Below, piece by piece: positions 35,045 to 43,306 of a DNA stretch of 64,000 nucleotides (positions within the stretch are counted from its first letter, which is position 1; each line of letters begins with the position of its first letter). The DNA is from JAAYJR01 sp964495655. GTDB lineage: Bacteria; Bacteroidota; Bacteroidia; Bacteroidales; Prolixibacteraceae. The DNA lies in the NCBI GenBank assembly GCA_964495655.1, contig CAZBWK010000002.1, positions 1 to 64,000 on the forward strand, given 5' to 3'. Both the position numbers and the translations under genes were made by a program. The notes under the pieces were generated by a model, which saw nothing but the letters and a program-made list of their open reading frames with translations, searched no databases and was not told where the DNA came from.

Positions 35045-36256
35045 CTATATTTTATAGGCAATAAGTACATTTCCATGTCTTAAATAAAGCCTTTTTTGAT
35101 GTATAACCGGGTGTGACCAGTGCTGACCCGTACCGAGGGTAACACGTGTCTGTCCCAGGACATTAAAACCTTTGGGGGACGCTTCAGCAAGCGCCAGTTC
35201 ACCCCGGTCGCTGTAACAATAGAGCATACCGTCAGCATAAATAACAACACCCTTACCAACATCATTTGAAGCATACTTTTCTTCTCCTGTTTCCCAGTCA
35301 ACACACCGCCATTCCCTGCTGTTATCGCCTGAGCCGTAAAGATAACCATCAACGACAACAATTCCGCCAATACGGCTGTCGAGATTCTTATTAGTCCAGG
35401 CTTTCTTAACGGAACTTCCGTCACTGCTCAAATCCAGCTTAACTCCCCCCTGGCCGTAGCCACTGAAACAAAACAGGTCGCCATTATAAAAAACCGGTGT
35501 GTTTGCATGAACATTCCATCTGTTTGTCTGTGGATAAGACCACAACAATTTTCCGTCTGAGGCGTCGAGTCCGATGATATGATCGGCTGTCATTGTCACC
35601 AGCAGTTTCCTTGCCGGCAAATCCACCAATAACGGTGTACAATAAGCTGAAAGTTCTCCGACTCCCGGGGATGTCCATATAAGATCCCCGTTAAACCTGT
35701 TCATTGCAACTACATTGTTTTTCTTTCCTCCCGGTGTCAGATAAACTTTGTCGCCATCAACAACAACAGTCTCTGTGACTCCCCAGGTAATATTTTTACC
35801 GTCAAAATCATTAAATGAGTCTCTTTTCCATTTTACTTTACCGTTACCGGCGTCCATACAGGTAAGCACACCTGTTCCTGAGTACATATATAAAAGGTCA
35901 CCTGCAATTACAGGAGTTGACCGTGATCCGGGGTAACTTTCGGAAAATTCCCGGCCGTAAGAAGCTTTCCACTGAAGTTTTCCATCGCTGTTCAAAACGA
36001 AAATATACCCTTCCCCGTCAATCATGCCTGACAGATAGATCAAACCTTTTGAAAACGCAGGAGATGAATGTCCTTCGCCCAAACCTTCAAAGCTCCAGAT
36101 AATTTCAGGTCCTGATTCCGGCCATTGTTTTAAGAGACCCGTATCTTTATAAACTCCGTTACCCTCAGGTCCGCGCCATTTTGTAGGAACCTGGGCACTG
36201 ACAGATGAGCAGATAAAAAGTAAAAACAGAATAAAAGCGATTGAATTTCTGAACAT
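35045..36256 (-). CDS. Secreted PQQ-like beta-propeller, tandem paralog 1 (first gene of the locus)
   Basis: A signal peptide (ending VSAQ near residue 22) precedes a propeller beginning KWRGPEGNGV, with GLLKQWPESGPEI and GEGHSSPAF matching the other copies and ending HWSHPVIHQKRLYLRHGNVLIAYKI. It is the promoter-proximal gene of the minus-strand cluster; a candidate promoter with a central palindrome lies 27-56 bases upstream. The four consecutive propellers could be subunits of one assembly or variants with different ligands. Confidence 0.75.
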   Translation of the reverse strand: MFRNSIAFILFLLFICSSVSAQVPTKWRGPEGNGVYKDTGLLKQWPESGPEIIWSFEGLGEGHSSPAFSKGLIYLSGMIDGEGYIFVLNSDGKLQWKASYGREFSESYPGSRSTPVIAGDLLYMYSGTGVLTCMDAGNGKVKWKRDSFNDFDGKNITWGVTETVVVDGDKVYLTPGGKKNNVVAMNRFNGDLIWTSPGVGELSAYCTPLLVDLPARKLLVTMTADHIIGLDASDGKLLWSYPQTNRWNVHANTPVFYNGDLFCFSGYGQGGVKLDLSSDGSSVKKAWTNKNLDSRIGGIVVVDGYLYGSGDNSREWRCVDWETGEEKYASNDVGKGVVIYADGMLYCYSDRGELALAEASPKGFNVLGQTRVTLGTGQHWSHPVIHQKRLYLRHGNVLIAYKI

Positions 36257-36282
36257 TTTCCTGATAAATTAATGTAATGCCG

Positions 36283-36312
36283 AAAATATAACCAATTGGT
36301 GATATTTACAAT
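36283..36312 (-). promoter_or_regulatory. Candidate promoter of the propeller/ferredoxin cluster
   Basis: On the minus strand, ATTG (36312-36309) is followed after 18 bases by TATATTTT (36290-36283), near the Bacteroidota pattern. The spacer holds the perfect palindrome ACCAATTGGT (36291-36300), directly abutting the -7 box, where a repressor or activator could sit. The downstream CGGC matches the bases after the ompH and etfB -7 boxes. Confidence 0.4.
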
Positions 36313-36369
36313 ACATAATATCAATTTATCACATGTCTAAATAGTAACATATGTTTAACATTTACAAGA

Positions 36370-38181
36370 TCAGGTTTCCACTACCTTTGCCTGTCGTTTT
36401 CGTTCATGATCGTTGAGCAGTATTTTTCGAATGCGCATATTCAGTGGGGTTACTTCGAGGTACTCATCATTACGTATATATTCCATTGCTTCTTCAAGCG
36501 AAAATTTGATTGCGGGAGTGATCACTGCTTTATCGTCTGCGCCTGCCGCCCGCATATTGGTAAGTTTTTTAGTTCTTATTACATTAATGGTCAGGTCATC
36601 TTGTCTGGTGTTCTCCCCGATAACCTGTCCCGCATAGATCTCCTCGCCCGGATCAATAAAAAAACGTCCTCTGTCCTGCATTTTATCGATTGAATATGCA
36701 ATAGAAGTTCCTGTCTCCAGTGAAATAAGTGCTCCGTTACGGGCTATACCCAGGCTGCCTTTCCATGGCTCAAAACCTTTAAACCGATGTGCGATAACTG
36801 CTTCCCCTTCCGTTGCTGTCAGCATCTGATTTCTAAGTCCGATAATTCCCCTGGCAGGTATAGAAAATTCAAGGTGGGCTCTTTCGTTATTAATACCTAT
36901 ATTTAATATTTCTCCTTTTCTGCGGGTAACCAGTTCAATGACCCTGCCCGAAAAAACTTCCGGTATATGCACAGTAAGGTATTCTACAGGTTCATGCTTA
37001 ACACCGTCAATCTCCTTAATAATGACCCGCGGTTGTCCCAGTTGCATTTCATATCCTTCGCGCCTCATTGTCTCAACCAGAATGGAGAGATGAAGGATTC
37101 CCCTTCCATAAACCATGAATGAATCTGCAGAGTCGGTATCTTCAACCCTCAGAGCCAGATTTTTTTCAGTCTCTTTGTAAAGTCGTTCACGTAACTGCCT
37201 GGAGGTAACAAATTTTCCATCTCTGCCAAAAAAAGGAGAAGTATTAGATACAAACAACATGCTCATTGTTGGCTCATCTACTTTTATAGGCCCAAGTCCT
37301 TCAGGCTCAGCGCTATCCGCAATGGTATCCCCGATATCAAAACCTTCAAGGCCAATCACTGCACAAATTTCACCTGACGGAACAGATTTCTTTGTCTTCT
37401 CCTTTCCCAGTCCCTCGAAAAGGAATACCTCTTTTACAGGCACCCTGGCAATACTTCCATCGCGTTTTACAAGTGAAACAACCGAGCCGGGGATCAAACT
37501 TCCCCGGGTTACTTTACCCACTGCTATTCGTCCCGTATAGGAAGAATAATCGAGTGAGGTTATTCTCATTTGCAGACTTCCTTCCTTATGACATGCAGGT
37601 GGTATATGGGTCAGTATGGTATCAAGCAGATAACTTATATCATGAGTCTCTGTTTTCCAGTCAGGCCCCATCCATCCTGACTTTGCAGAACCATAAACCG
37701 TTGGAAAATCAAGCTGGTCTTCCGTAGCATCAAGTGAGTACATCAGGTCAAACACCTTTTCGTGGGCAATATCCGGAGTACAGTTGGGCTTGTCAACTTT
37801 ATTGATCACAACAATAGGTTTAAGTCCCAGCTCAATAGCCTTTTGAAGGACAAACCTCGTCTGCGGCATAGGCCCTTCAAAAGCATCAACTATCAGAAGG
37901 ACCCCGTCAGCCATATTCAGCACTCTCTCCACCTCCCCTCCAAAATCGGAGTGGCCGGGAGTATCAATTATATTGATCTTTGTTCCGTTATATCTTATGG
38001 CAACATTTTTCGACAGAATGGTAATTCCGCGTTCCCGCTCCAGTTCATTACTGTCAAGGATCAGATCTCCCATATTCTGGTTATCCCTGAACAGCTTTGA
38101 CTGGTATAAAATACGGTCCACCAGAGTTGTCTTTCCGTGATCTACATGAGCAATAATTGCTATATTCCTGATTTCTGTCAT
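36370..38181 (-). CDS. typA: Ribosome-associated GTPase TypA/BipA
   Basis: A translational GTPase of the elongation factor family, linked to ribosome assembly and stress growth. The G1 loop AHVDHGKTT, DTPGHSD (G3) and NKVD (G4) are intact, and the C-terminal part has the TypA-typical GRGILHLSILVETMRREGYE and RGIIGLRNQMLT blocks. The start is placed at MTEIRNIAIIAHVDHG, matching family N-termini (603 residues); an ATG 4 codons upstream is also possible. A longer frame to 38241 is unlikely because a -7 box lies inside it. It stands alone between the propeller cluster and the acyl-CoA operon. Confidence 0.93.
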   Translation of the reverse strand: MTEIRNIAIIAHVDHGKTTLVDRILYQSKLFRDNQNMGDLILDSNELERERGITILSKNVAIRYNGTKINIIDTPGHSDFGGEVERVLNMADGVLLIVDAFEGPMPQTRFVLQKAIELGLKPIVVINKVDKPNCTPDIAHEKVFDLMYSLDATEDQLDFPTVYGSAKSGWMGPDWKTETHDISYLLDTILTHIPPACHKEGSLQMRITSLDYSSYTGRIAVGKVTRGSLIPGSVVSLVKRDGSIARVPVKEVFLFEGLGKEKTKKSVPSGEICAVIGLEGFDIGDTIADSAEPEGLGPIKVDEPTMSMLFVSNTSPFFGRDGKFVTSRQLRERLYKETEKNLALRVEDTDSADSFMVYGRGILHLSILVETMRREGYEMQLGQPRVIIKEIDGVKHEPVEYLTVHIPEVFSGRVIELVTRRKGEILNIGINNERAHLEFSIPARGIIGLRNQMLTATEGEAVIAHRFKGFEPWKGSLGIARNGALISLETGTSIAYSIDKMQDRGRFFIDPGEEIYAGQVIGENTRQDDLTINVIRTKKLTNMRAAGADDKAVITPAIKFSLEEAMEYIRNDEYLEVTPLNMRIRKILLNDHERKRQAKVVET

Positions 38182-38200
38182 TGATTTCTGCATTGGGGGG

Positions 38201-38208
38201 CAAAAGTA
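38201..38208 (-). promoter_or_regulatory. Candidate -7 box for typA
   Basis: Minus strand TACTTTTG matches TAnnTTTG. It lies 20 bases upstream of the chosen typA ATG (38181), implying a very short leader. The -33 element is not clear. Confidence 0.4.
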
Positions 38209-38297
38209 AAAAACTATTATCAGCAGTATATTAACAGGCAATTAATTTTCAATACTTTGACAATAAAATTAATAATCAGGGATATTTTAAAAAAGCC

Positions 38298-40073
38298 TTA
38301 AAAACAATATTTATTCTCCTCAATAAGTTTATCTGCGATCCTGCGGCGCGCCTCTTTAACATTTACAGGCTTAACACATGTAAAGCATTCAACTCCTTTT
38401 ATAAATAATTTTTGCTTATCACCCTCAAAAACTGAGTTTATTACGTCTGTAGCATTCTTGTGTATGCAGGCAGCCGTGTCATAAATAAAAACGTCAACAA
38501 TATCCTTGTAAAGAGCGACATCTTCACCTGATTCTTCTTTTTTCTGAACTCTCAGCAGTGATGATTCCGCAACATAGATATTCATGATAATATCAGAGAT
38601 ATTATTAAGTAACTCCTGCTCATTTATCATCTGGCGGCCAAAATTATCAGATACGGCTTTCATCAGCATAAGCCCTGTGTTTTTGAAACCTCTGACTGCT
38701 GAATTTTTATCTTCATAATAATCTTCCTGACAGCAGCGGGAATCTGAAATATTCTCAAGGCTTTTAATTACCTCATCACCTTTTTCATAGAGTGCGAAAT
38801 CTTTTTTTGCCCCCCTTTTATGAAGGGTATCAATTGTAACAAGCCTGTTAATTTCATTGGTGCCTTCAAATATCCTGTTTATCCTTGAATCGCGATACCC
38901 TCTTTCGATAGGCATTTCAGAAGAGTAACCCATCCCGCCATGGATCTGAACTCCTTCATCCACTACATAATCAAGCGCCTCCGACCCATAAACTTTCAAA
39001 ATTGCGGCTTCGATGGCATACTCTTCGAAAGCTTTAACTATTGCCTCCTCTTTTGTCATCTTATCAAGATGTGCTTCAATAAACTGATCAACATCATAAC
39101 CTGCCCGGTAGACAGCTGATTCGTTAGTAAAGGTCTTAATTACCTGCTGCGCCAGTTTATATTTAATTAAACCAAACGAAGATATTAACTGTCCGAACTG
39201 TTTTCTTTCATTAGCGTATTTAACCGACTGGTCGACAGCCATTTTTGCCGCTCCAATAACATTACCCCCAAGTTTTATACGCCCCATGTGCAGAATATCC
39301 AGGGCAATCCGGAAACCTTTTCCCCTGCCCCACAAAAGATTTTCGACAGGTACTTTGCAATCTTCAAAAAAGATCTGCCTTGTTGATGATCCTTTGATAC
39401 CCATTTTTTTCTCTTCAGGGTTGAATTTTATCCCCGGGAACGTCCGTTCTACAATAAAAGCACTATGGACCCTGTCGTTATCAATTTTTGCAAAAACCGT
39501 AAAGACATCCGCAAAGCCGGCATTTGTAATCCACATTTTCTGTCCGTTAAGAAGATAATATTTACCATCTTCAGACAATGTTGCTTTAGTTTTTCCTGAA
39601 TTGGCATCTGAGCCTGCCCCGGGTTCAGTAAGACAGTATGCTCCGGCCCATTCACCCGAAGCCAGTTTGGGCAGATATTTCTGTTTTTGCCGGTCGTCTC
39701 CAAAGTACAATATGGGAAGAGAACCTATGCCGGTATGGCAGGAATAGGTAACTGCAAATGAGTATGCCGATCCCATCACCTCACTTGTGAGCATGGATGT
39801 AACAAATGATTGTCCGAAACCATCATATTCCTCAGGAATGGAAATACCCAGCAAACCGAGTTCCCCTGCTTTATCCAGCAGTTTCCTCGCAATCCCGTCC
39901 TCCTGTGCATCTATCTTGTCAAGATTCGGCATCACTTCAGTTTCAACAAAATCGCGGCATGTCTCAGCTATCATCAGTTGCTCCTCATCAAAATCTTCGG
40001 GTATAAATATCTCTTTGGCTTCAAGGTCACTTACCATAAACTCTCCACCCAATACATACTTTTTATTTTCCAT
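38298..40073 (-). CDS. Acyl-CoA dehydrogenase
   Basis: Oxidises an acyl-CoA to the 2-enoyl-CoA with FAD and passes electrons to ETF. The family motifs are AYCLTEPGAGSDA (145-157), WITNAG (181-186), the R-K-Q-F-G motif near 290-294 and the catalytic base E403 in FEGTNEINR. A C-terminal extension of about 170 residues beyond the core resembles very-long-chain-type (VLCAD/ACAD9-like) enzymes. Chain-length preference cannot be read. It is the last gene of an operon with both ETF subunits and the membrane iron-sulfur proteins that would take electrons to menaquinone. Confidence 0.9.
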   Translation of the reverse strand: MENKKYVLGGEFMVSDLEAKEIFIPEDFDEEQLMIAETCRDFVETEVMPNLDKIDAQEDGIARKLLDKAGELGLLGISIPEEYDGFGQSFVTSMLTSEVMGSAYSFAVTYSCHTGIGSLPILYFGDDRQKQKYLPKLASGEWAGAYCLTEPGAGSDANSGKTKATLSEDGKYYLLNGQKMWITNAGFADVFTVFAKIDNDRVHSAFIVERTFPGIKFNPEEKKMGIKGSSTRQIFFEDCKVPVENLLWGRGKGFRIALDILHMGRIKLGGNVIGAAKMAVDQSVKYANERKQFGQLISSFGLIKYKLAQQVIKTFTNESAVYRAGYDVDQFIEAHLDKMTKEEAIVKAFEEYAIEAAILKVYGSEALDYVVDEGVQIHGGMGYSSEMPIERGYRDSRINRIFEGTNEINRLVTIDTLHKRGAKKDFALYEKGDEVIKSLENISDSRCCQEDYYEDKNSAVRGFKNTGLMLMKAVSDNFGRQMINEQELLNNISDIIMNIYVAESSLLRVQKKEESGEDVALYKDIVDVFIYDTAACIHKNATDVINSVFEGDKQKLFIKGVECFTCVKPVNVKEARRRIADKLIEENKYCF

Positions 40074-40102
40074 TATTTATAATTTTTCCGGTTAAATTCG
40101 AT

Positions 40103-40903
40103 CTATAAATCAAGCGACATAGCTATTAATTCAGCTATATCATAATTTTTTATATCTTCTTGTCTGTTTTTATATTTCAGTCCGTCGGTGATCATCACCA
40201 TACAATAAGGGCAGGCTGTGGCAACAATATCAGCTCCTGTTTCAATTGCATCCTCTGTCCGTTCAATGAAAACCTCTTTATCACCCTTTTCAGCCTCCTT
40301 AAACATCTGTCCTCCGCCTGCCCCGCAACAAAGGGCAAAACTTCTGTTTCTTCTCATCTCTTTGATCTCCCGGAACAGACTCTTTATCACTCTGCGCGGA
40401 GATTCATATTCACCATTGGCACGTCCAAGGTAACAGGGATCATGGTAAGTTATTTTCCTTCCTTTAAATATATCAGTCACGGAAGACAATTTCCCTTCTT
40501 CAATCATCTTTGCGAGAAACTGTGAATGGTGTATAACTTTAAAGTCAGCTCCCAGTTCCGGATACTCATTTTTAAAGGTATTATATACATGAGGATCGCA
40601 GGTAATAACCTTTTTCACCTCATATTCATTCATTGTTTCAATATTCATCAGGGCCTGCATCTGAAAGAGCATTTCATTACCAGCCCTGCGGGCAACATCA
40701 CCGCTTGATGACTCTTCGGTTCCAAGAACCGCATAACTGACTTCCAGATATTCCAGTATTTTCACAAAAGCCCTGGTAACTTTTTTATACCGGTCGTCGA
40801 AAGCGCCGGCGCTTCCCACCCAAAGCAGGTATTCAGCCTTCTCTCCCCTGGCAGCCAAATCTGCCATTAAAGGCACATTTACTTTTATTCTGACTTTTTC
40901 CAT
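40103..40903 (-). CDS. CCG-domain iron-sulfur subunit of an ETF:menaquinone oxidoreductase (HdrD C-terminal-like)
   Basis: Homologous to the C-terminal half of HdrD-like ETF:menaquinone oxidoreductases, which carry two CCG domains for a noncubane cluster. The second CCG domain is complete: HDPCYLGR, ALCCGAGGG and ACPYC. In the first, the expected cysteines are replaced. WVGSAG has Ser31 where family members usually have WVGCAG, ESSSGD has Ser instead of Cys before GD, and CDPHVYNT replaces the usual CPHCFNT, leaving Asp103 and Val106. The fold is otherwise well preserved, so this is selective loss and not decay. It follows the membrane subunit gene by 11 bases. Confidence 0.82.
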   Translation of the reverse strand: MEKVRIKVNVPLMADLAARGEKAEYLLWVGSAGAFDDRYKKVTRAFVKILEYLEVSYAVLGTEESSSGDVARRAGNEMLFQMQALMNIETMNEYEVKKVITCDPHVYNTFKNEYPELGADFKVIHHSQFLAKMIEEGKLSSVTDIFKGRKITYHDPCYLGRANGEYESPRRVIKSLFREIKEMRRNRSFALCCGAGGGQMFKEAEKGDKEVFIERTEDAIETGADIVATACPYCMVMITDGLKYKNRQEDIKNYDIAELIAMSLDL

Positions 40904-40914
40904 AAAAACAATTA

Positions 40915-42246
40915 TTAACCTGCCGGTTTATTTAAATAGAGATCCTCTGCCCACAGCATCCTGTCCTCTTGTGAAAACTGCCATGGAGCGCCATTATTTT
41001 CCATATTGGAAAAAATTTGATTCAGTTCACCGGGGGCAGCCGATTGTTCCATTACGATATAACGTCTCATATCCAGAATGACAGCCGGTTGATTAATATT
41101 AATCGGACATTCCTGCACACATGCATTACAGGTGGTGCAAGCCCAAAGCTCTTCAGCAGTTATATAATCACCCAGCAAAGCTTTTCTGTCATTCCACTCC
41201 TTGCCTTTTTTTATCAGTTCCGGTCCCTTTTCACTCATTCGTTCCCTTACATTCATTACAATTTTTCGGGGCGACAACAGCTTACCGGTAATGTTTGCAG
41301 GGCATACCGATGTACACCGGCCGCACTGTGTGCAGGCCAGTGAATCGAGATAATTTTTCCAGGTAATATCTTCAATATCAAAAATTCCGAAATGCTCTTC
41401 TAATGCCTCTTCACTCTCATCCGTTTCAGTGAGGTCAGCCTCAGGGTTCATCATTATCTTAACCTCTCTGGTAATATTTTCCATAAGGGTCATCTTACCC
41501 ATGGGAGCAAGGTTGCTGAGAAAAACATTGGGAACCGACATAAATACATGGAAGTGCTTTGAATAGGGCAGATAGTTGGCAAAAAAGAATATGCCCAGGA
41601 TATGTCCCCACCAGTTCACTTCATGCCAAAAATAGATTGTACCGGTTGAAGTTCCCGGGAAAATTCCGGCAAAATAGCTGCTTACAGGATAGGTTCCGGC
41701 AAGAGCTGATCCCTCCGTTCCGGCATGAAGTATATAAAAAGTATTCATTCCCAGAAGGGTGATCATCAAAAACAGGATCAGGGAGAGTGCAATAGTTGCA
41801 TCTACATGAAATTTGTGTTTCATCTCCACGCCCGAAAAACGCCTGATATGCATAAAAAACCTGCGTACAAGAAATGCACAGATCAAAACAGCAATTAATA
41901 ACGCAAAGATGTCACCGGAGGCAATAATAATATCATAAAAAACCCCCAGAAACCTTAGTGCTCTTTCAGTACCTGCAATGCCGTCGATAACCATTTCGAT
42001 ACTGCCAACCAGTATAACCAGAAAGCCCCACCAAACCAGTGCATGCATCATGCCGACAACAGGCTTCCGGAGAATCTTTGTCTGCAAAAAAGCAACCTTC
42101 AGCGTAAGGATTAACCTCTTTCCTATATCTCTGACAGGGAATGCCGGTTTAGTGAGCTTAAAAAGGTAAACCAGTTTCCTTACGGTAATAGCAAACACCG
42201 CAAGAGTAATAATCAGTGCAATAGCAAAAACAGTCTGTTTTATCAT
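40915..42246 (-). CDS. Membrane iron-sulfur subunit of ETF:menaquinone oxidoreductase (HdrE/HdrD N-terminal-like)
   Basis: A cytochrome b-like (NarI/HdrE-type) membrane domain with about six helices in residues 1-240, with several helix-borne histidines (MMHAL, WHEVNWWGH), is fused to a cytoplasmic domain with two [4Fe-4S] motifs, CTQCGRCTSVCP and CTTCNACVQECP. Together with the CCG protein encoded next, it makes up the parts that in some bacteria form one polypeptide of about 700 residues (443 plus 266 here). Its position after etfA and before the acyl-CoA dehydrogenase fits electron flow from ETF to menaquinone. Confidence 0.85.
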   Translation of the reverse strand: MIKQTVFAIALIITLAVFAITVRKLVYLFKLTKPAFPVRDIGKRLILTLKVAFLQTKILRKPVVGMMHALVWWGFLVILVGSIEMVIDGIAGTERALRFLGVFYDIIIASGDIFALLIAVLICAFLVRRFFMHIRRFSGVEMKHKFHVDATIALSLILFLMITLLGMNTFYILHAGTEGSALAGTYPVSSYFAGIFPGTSTGTIYFWHEVNWWGHILGIFFFANYLPYSKHFHVFMSVPNVFLSNLAPMGKMTLMENITREVKIMMNPEADLTETDESEEALEEHFGIFDIEDITWKNYLDSLACTQCGRCTSVCPANITGKLLSPRKIVMNVRERMSEKGPELIKKGKEWNDRKALLGDYITAEELWACTTCNACVQECPININQPAVILDMRRYIVMEQSAAPGELNQIFSNMENNGAPWQFSQEDRMLWAEDLYLNKPAG

Positions 42247-42313
42247 AAGAATTATATATTAACACAAGCATTTTTAAAAATAGAAAATGTTATGCTTTTA
42301 TATACAACACAAG

Positions 42314-43279
42314 TTATATGTTTTTTGCCCTTTTCACTGCCTCTGTAAGTTCAGGAAGCACCTTCAGGGCATCTCCGGCAATACCGTAGTCGGCATATTC
42401 AAATACCGGGGCATCAGCATCATTATTAATTGCTACTATACAACGAGATGAACTGACACCTGCCATATGCTGGATGGCGCCTGAAATACCTGCTGCTATG
42501 TAGAGGTTTGGAGATATTATTTTACCCGTTTGTCCGGTATGCTCTTCATGAGGCCTCCACCCCTCGTCTGAAACCGGCCTTGAGCAGGCGGTTGCTGCAC
42601 CGAGAAGTGCGGCTAACTCCTCGATCACTCCCCAATTGTCAGGTGATCTCATACCTCTGCCTCCGGAAACAACAATTTCTGCATCAGTAAGTAAAATTTT
42701 ACCCGATTGCTTCTGAACATCCCTGACAACAGATTTGGGTTCAGGCACCTCAACCTGACAGGTAACTATCTCCGCTTTATTTTCTTTCAGGACTGTTTCA
42801 AATGAATTTTGCGACAAAGTCAAGATCTTAACATCAGTTTTCAAGACTAAGCGGGCAAAAGCTTTTCCTGAAAAGACCATTTTCGTGACTGTAAAAGGTT
42901 CAACAGATTCCGGTAAGGAGATAACTCCGGGCCCCACAGCTGCTTTAAGCCTGACAGCCAGTCCGGGAGCAACAGCTTTACCGGTGTTATTATGAGATAA
43001 CACTATTACCCGGGCATTTTCCATTCCGGCAACCCGGGCAAGCACATCAACATATACCCTGTTATCTAACCATTTAACCCTTTCGTCTTCTATCTTTAAT
43101 ATTTTAACAGCCCCGAAATCACCAAGCTTTTTTAATTCATCATTACCCACCTTCCCTATCGAAACAGCAGTAAGAGATGTCCCAAGCATATCAGCAAGTG
43201 CGGAAGCATAAGAGACTAATTCAAACGACGACTTTTTAAATTGTCCGTCCCAATTCTCAGTATAAACTAAAACTGACAT
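42314..43279 (-). CDS. etfA: Electron transfer flavoprotein alpha subunit
   Basis: The FAD-binding subunit of ETF, accepting electrons from acyl-CoA dehydrogenases. The C-terminal FAD domain is recognisable from VSGGRGM, SRPVSDEGW, the HTGQTGK loop, YIAAGISGAIQH and the AINNDADAPVFEYADYGI block. The length of 321 residues is normal. The gene is between etfB and the membrane iron-sulfur gene on the same strand. Whether this ETF bifurcates cannot be stated from the motifs I can read; the operon partners favour a simple electron shuttle to menaquinone. Confidence 0.93.
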   Translation of the reverse strand: MSVLVYTENWDGQFKKSSFELVSYASALADMLGTSLTAVSIGKVGNDELKKLGDFGAVKILKIEDERVKWLDNRVYVDVLARVAGMENARVIVLSHNNTGKAVAPGLAVRLKAAVGPGVISLPESVEPFTVTKMVFSGKAFARLVLKTDVKILTLSQNSFETVLKENKAEIVTCQVEVPEPKSVVRDVQKQSGKILLTDAEIVVSGGRGMRSPDNWGVIEELAALLGAATACSRPVSDEGWRPHEEHTGQTGKIISPNLYIAAGISGAIQHMAGVSSSRCIVAINNDADAPVFEYADYGIAGDALKVLPELTEAVKRAKNI

Positions 43280-43306
43280 ATCCTGAAATTTAATTCTTAA
43301 TTACGA

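Noticed and set aside
20703..36256. Propeller proteins as PQQ-dependent dehydrogenases
   Set aside because: Only generic blade motifs are visible; no cofactor-site residues such as the vicinal disulfide with metal ligands of quinoprotein alcohol dehydrogenases could be identified, so enzyme function is not claimed.
36406..36693. Many open frames antisense to or out of frame with typA, uvrA, etf and propeller genes
   Set aside because: They lie fully inside well-supported genes, have low-complexity or basic composition and no recognisable motif, and are shadows of the real genes.
38182..38241. N-terminal extension of TypA
   Set aside because: Not seen in the family, hydrophobic without purpose, and overlaps a -7 promoter box.
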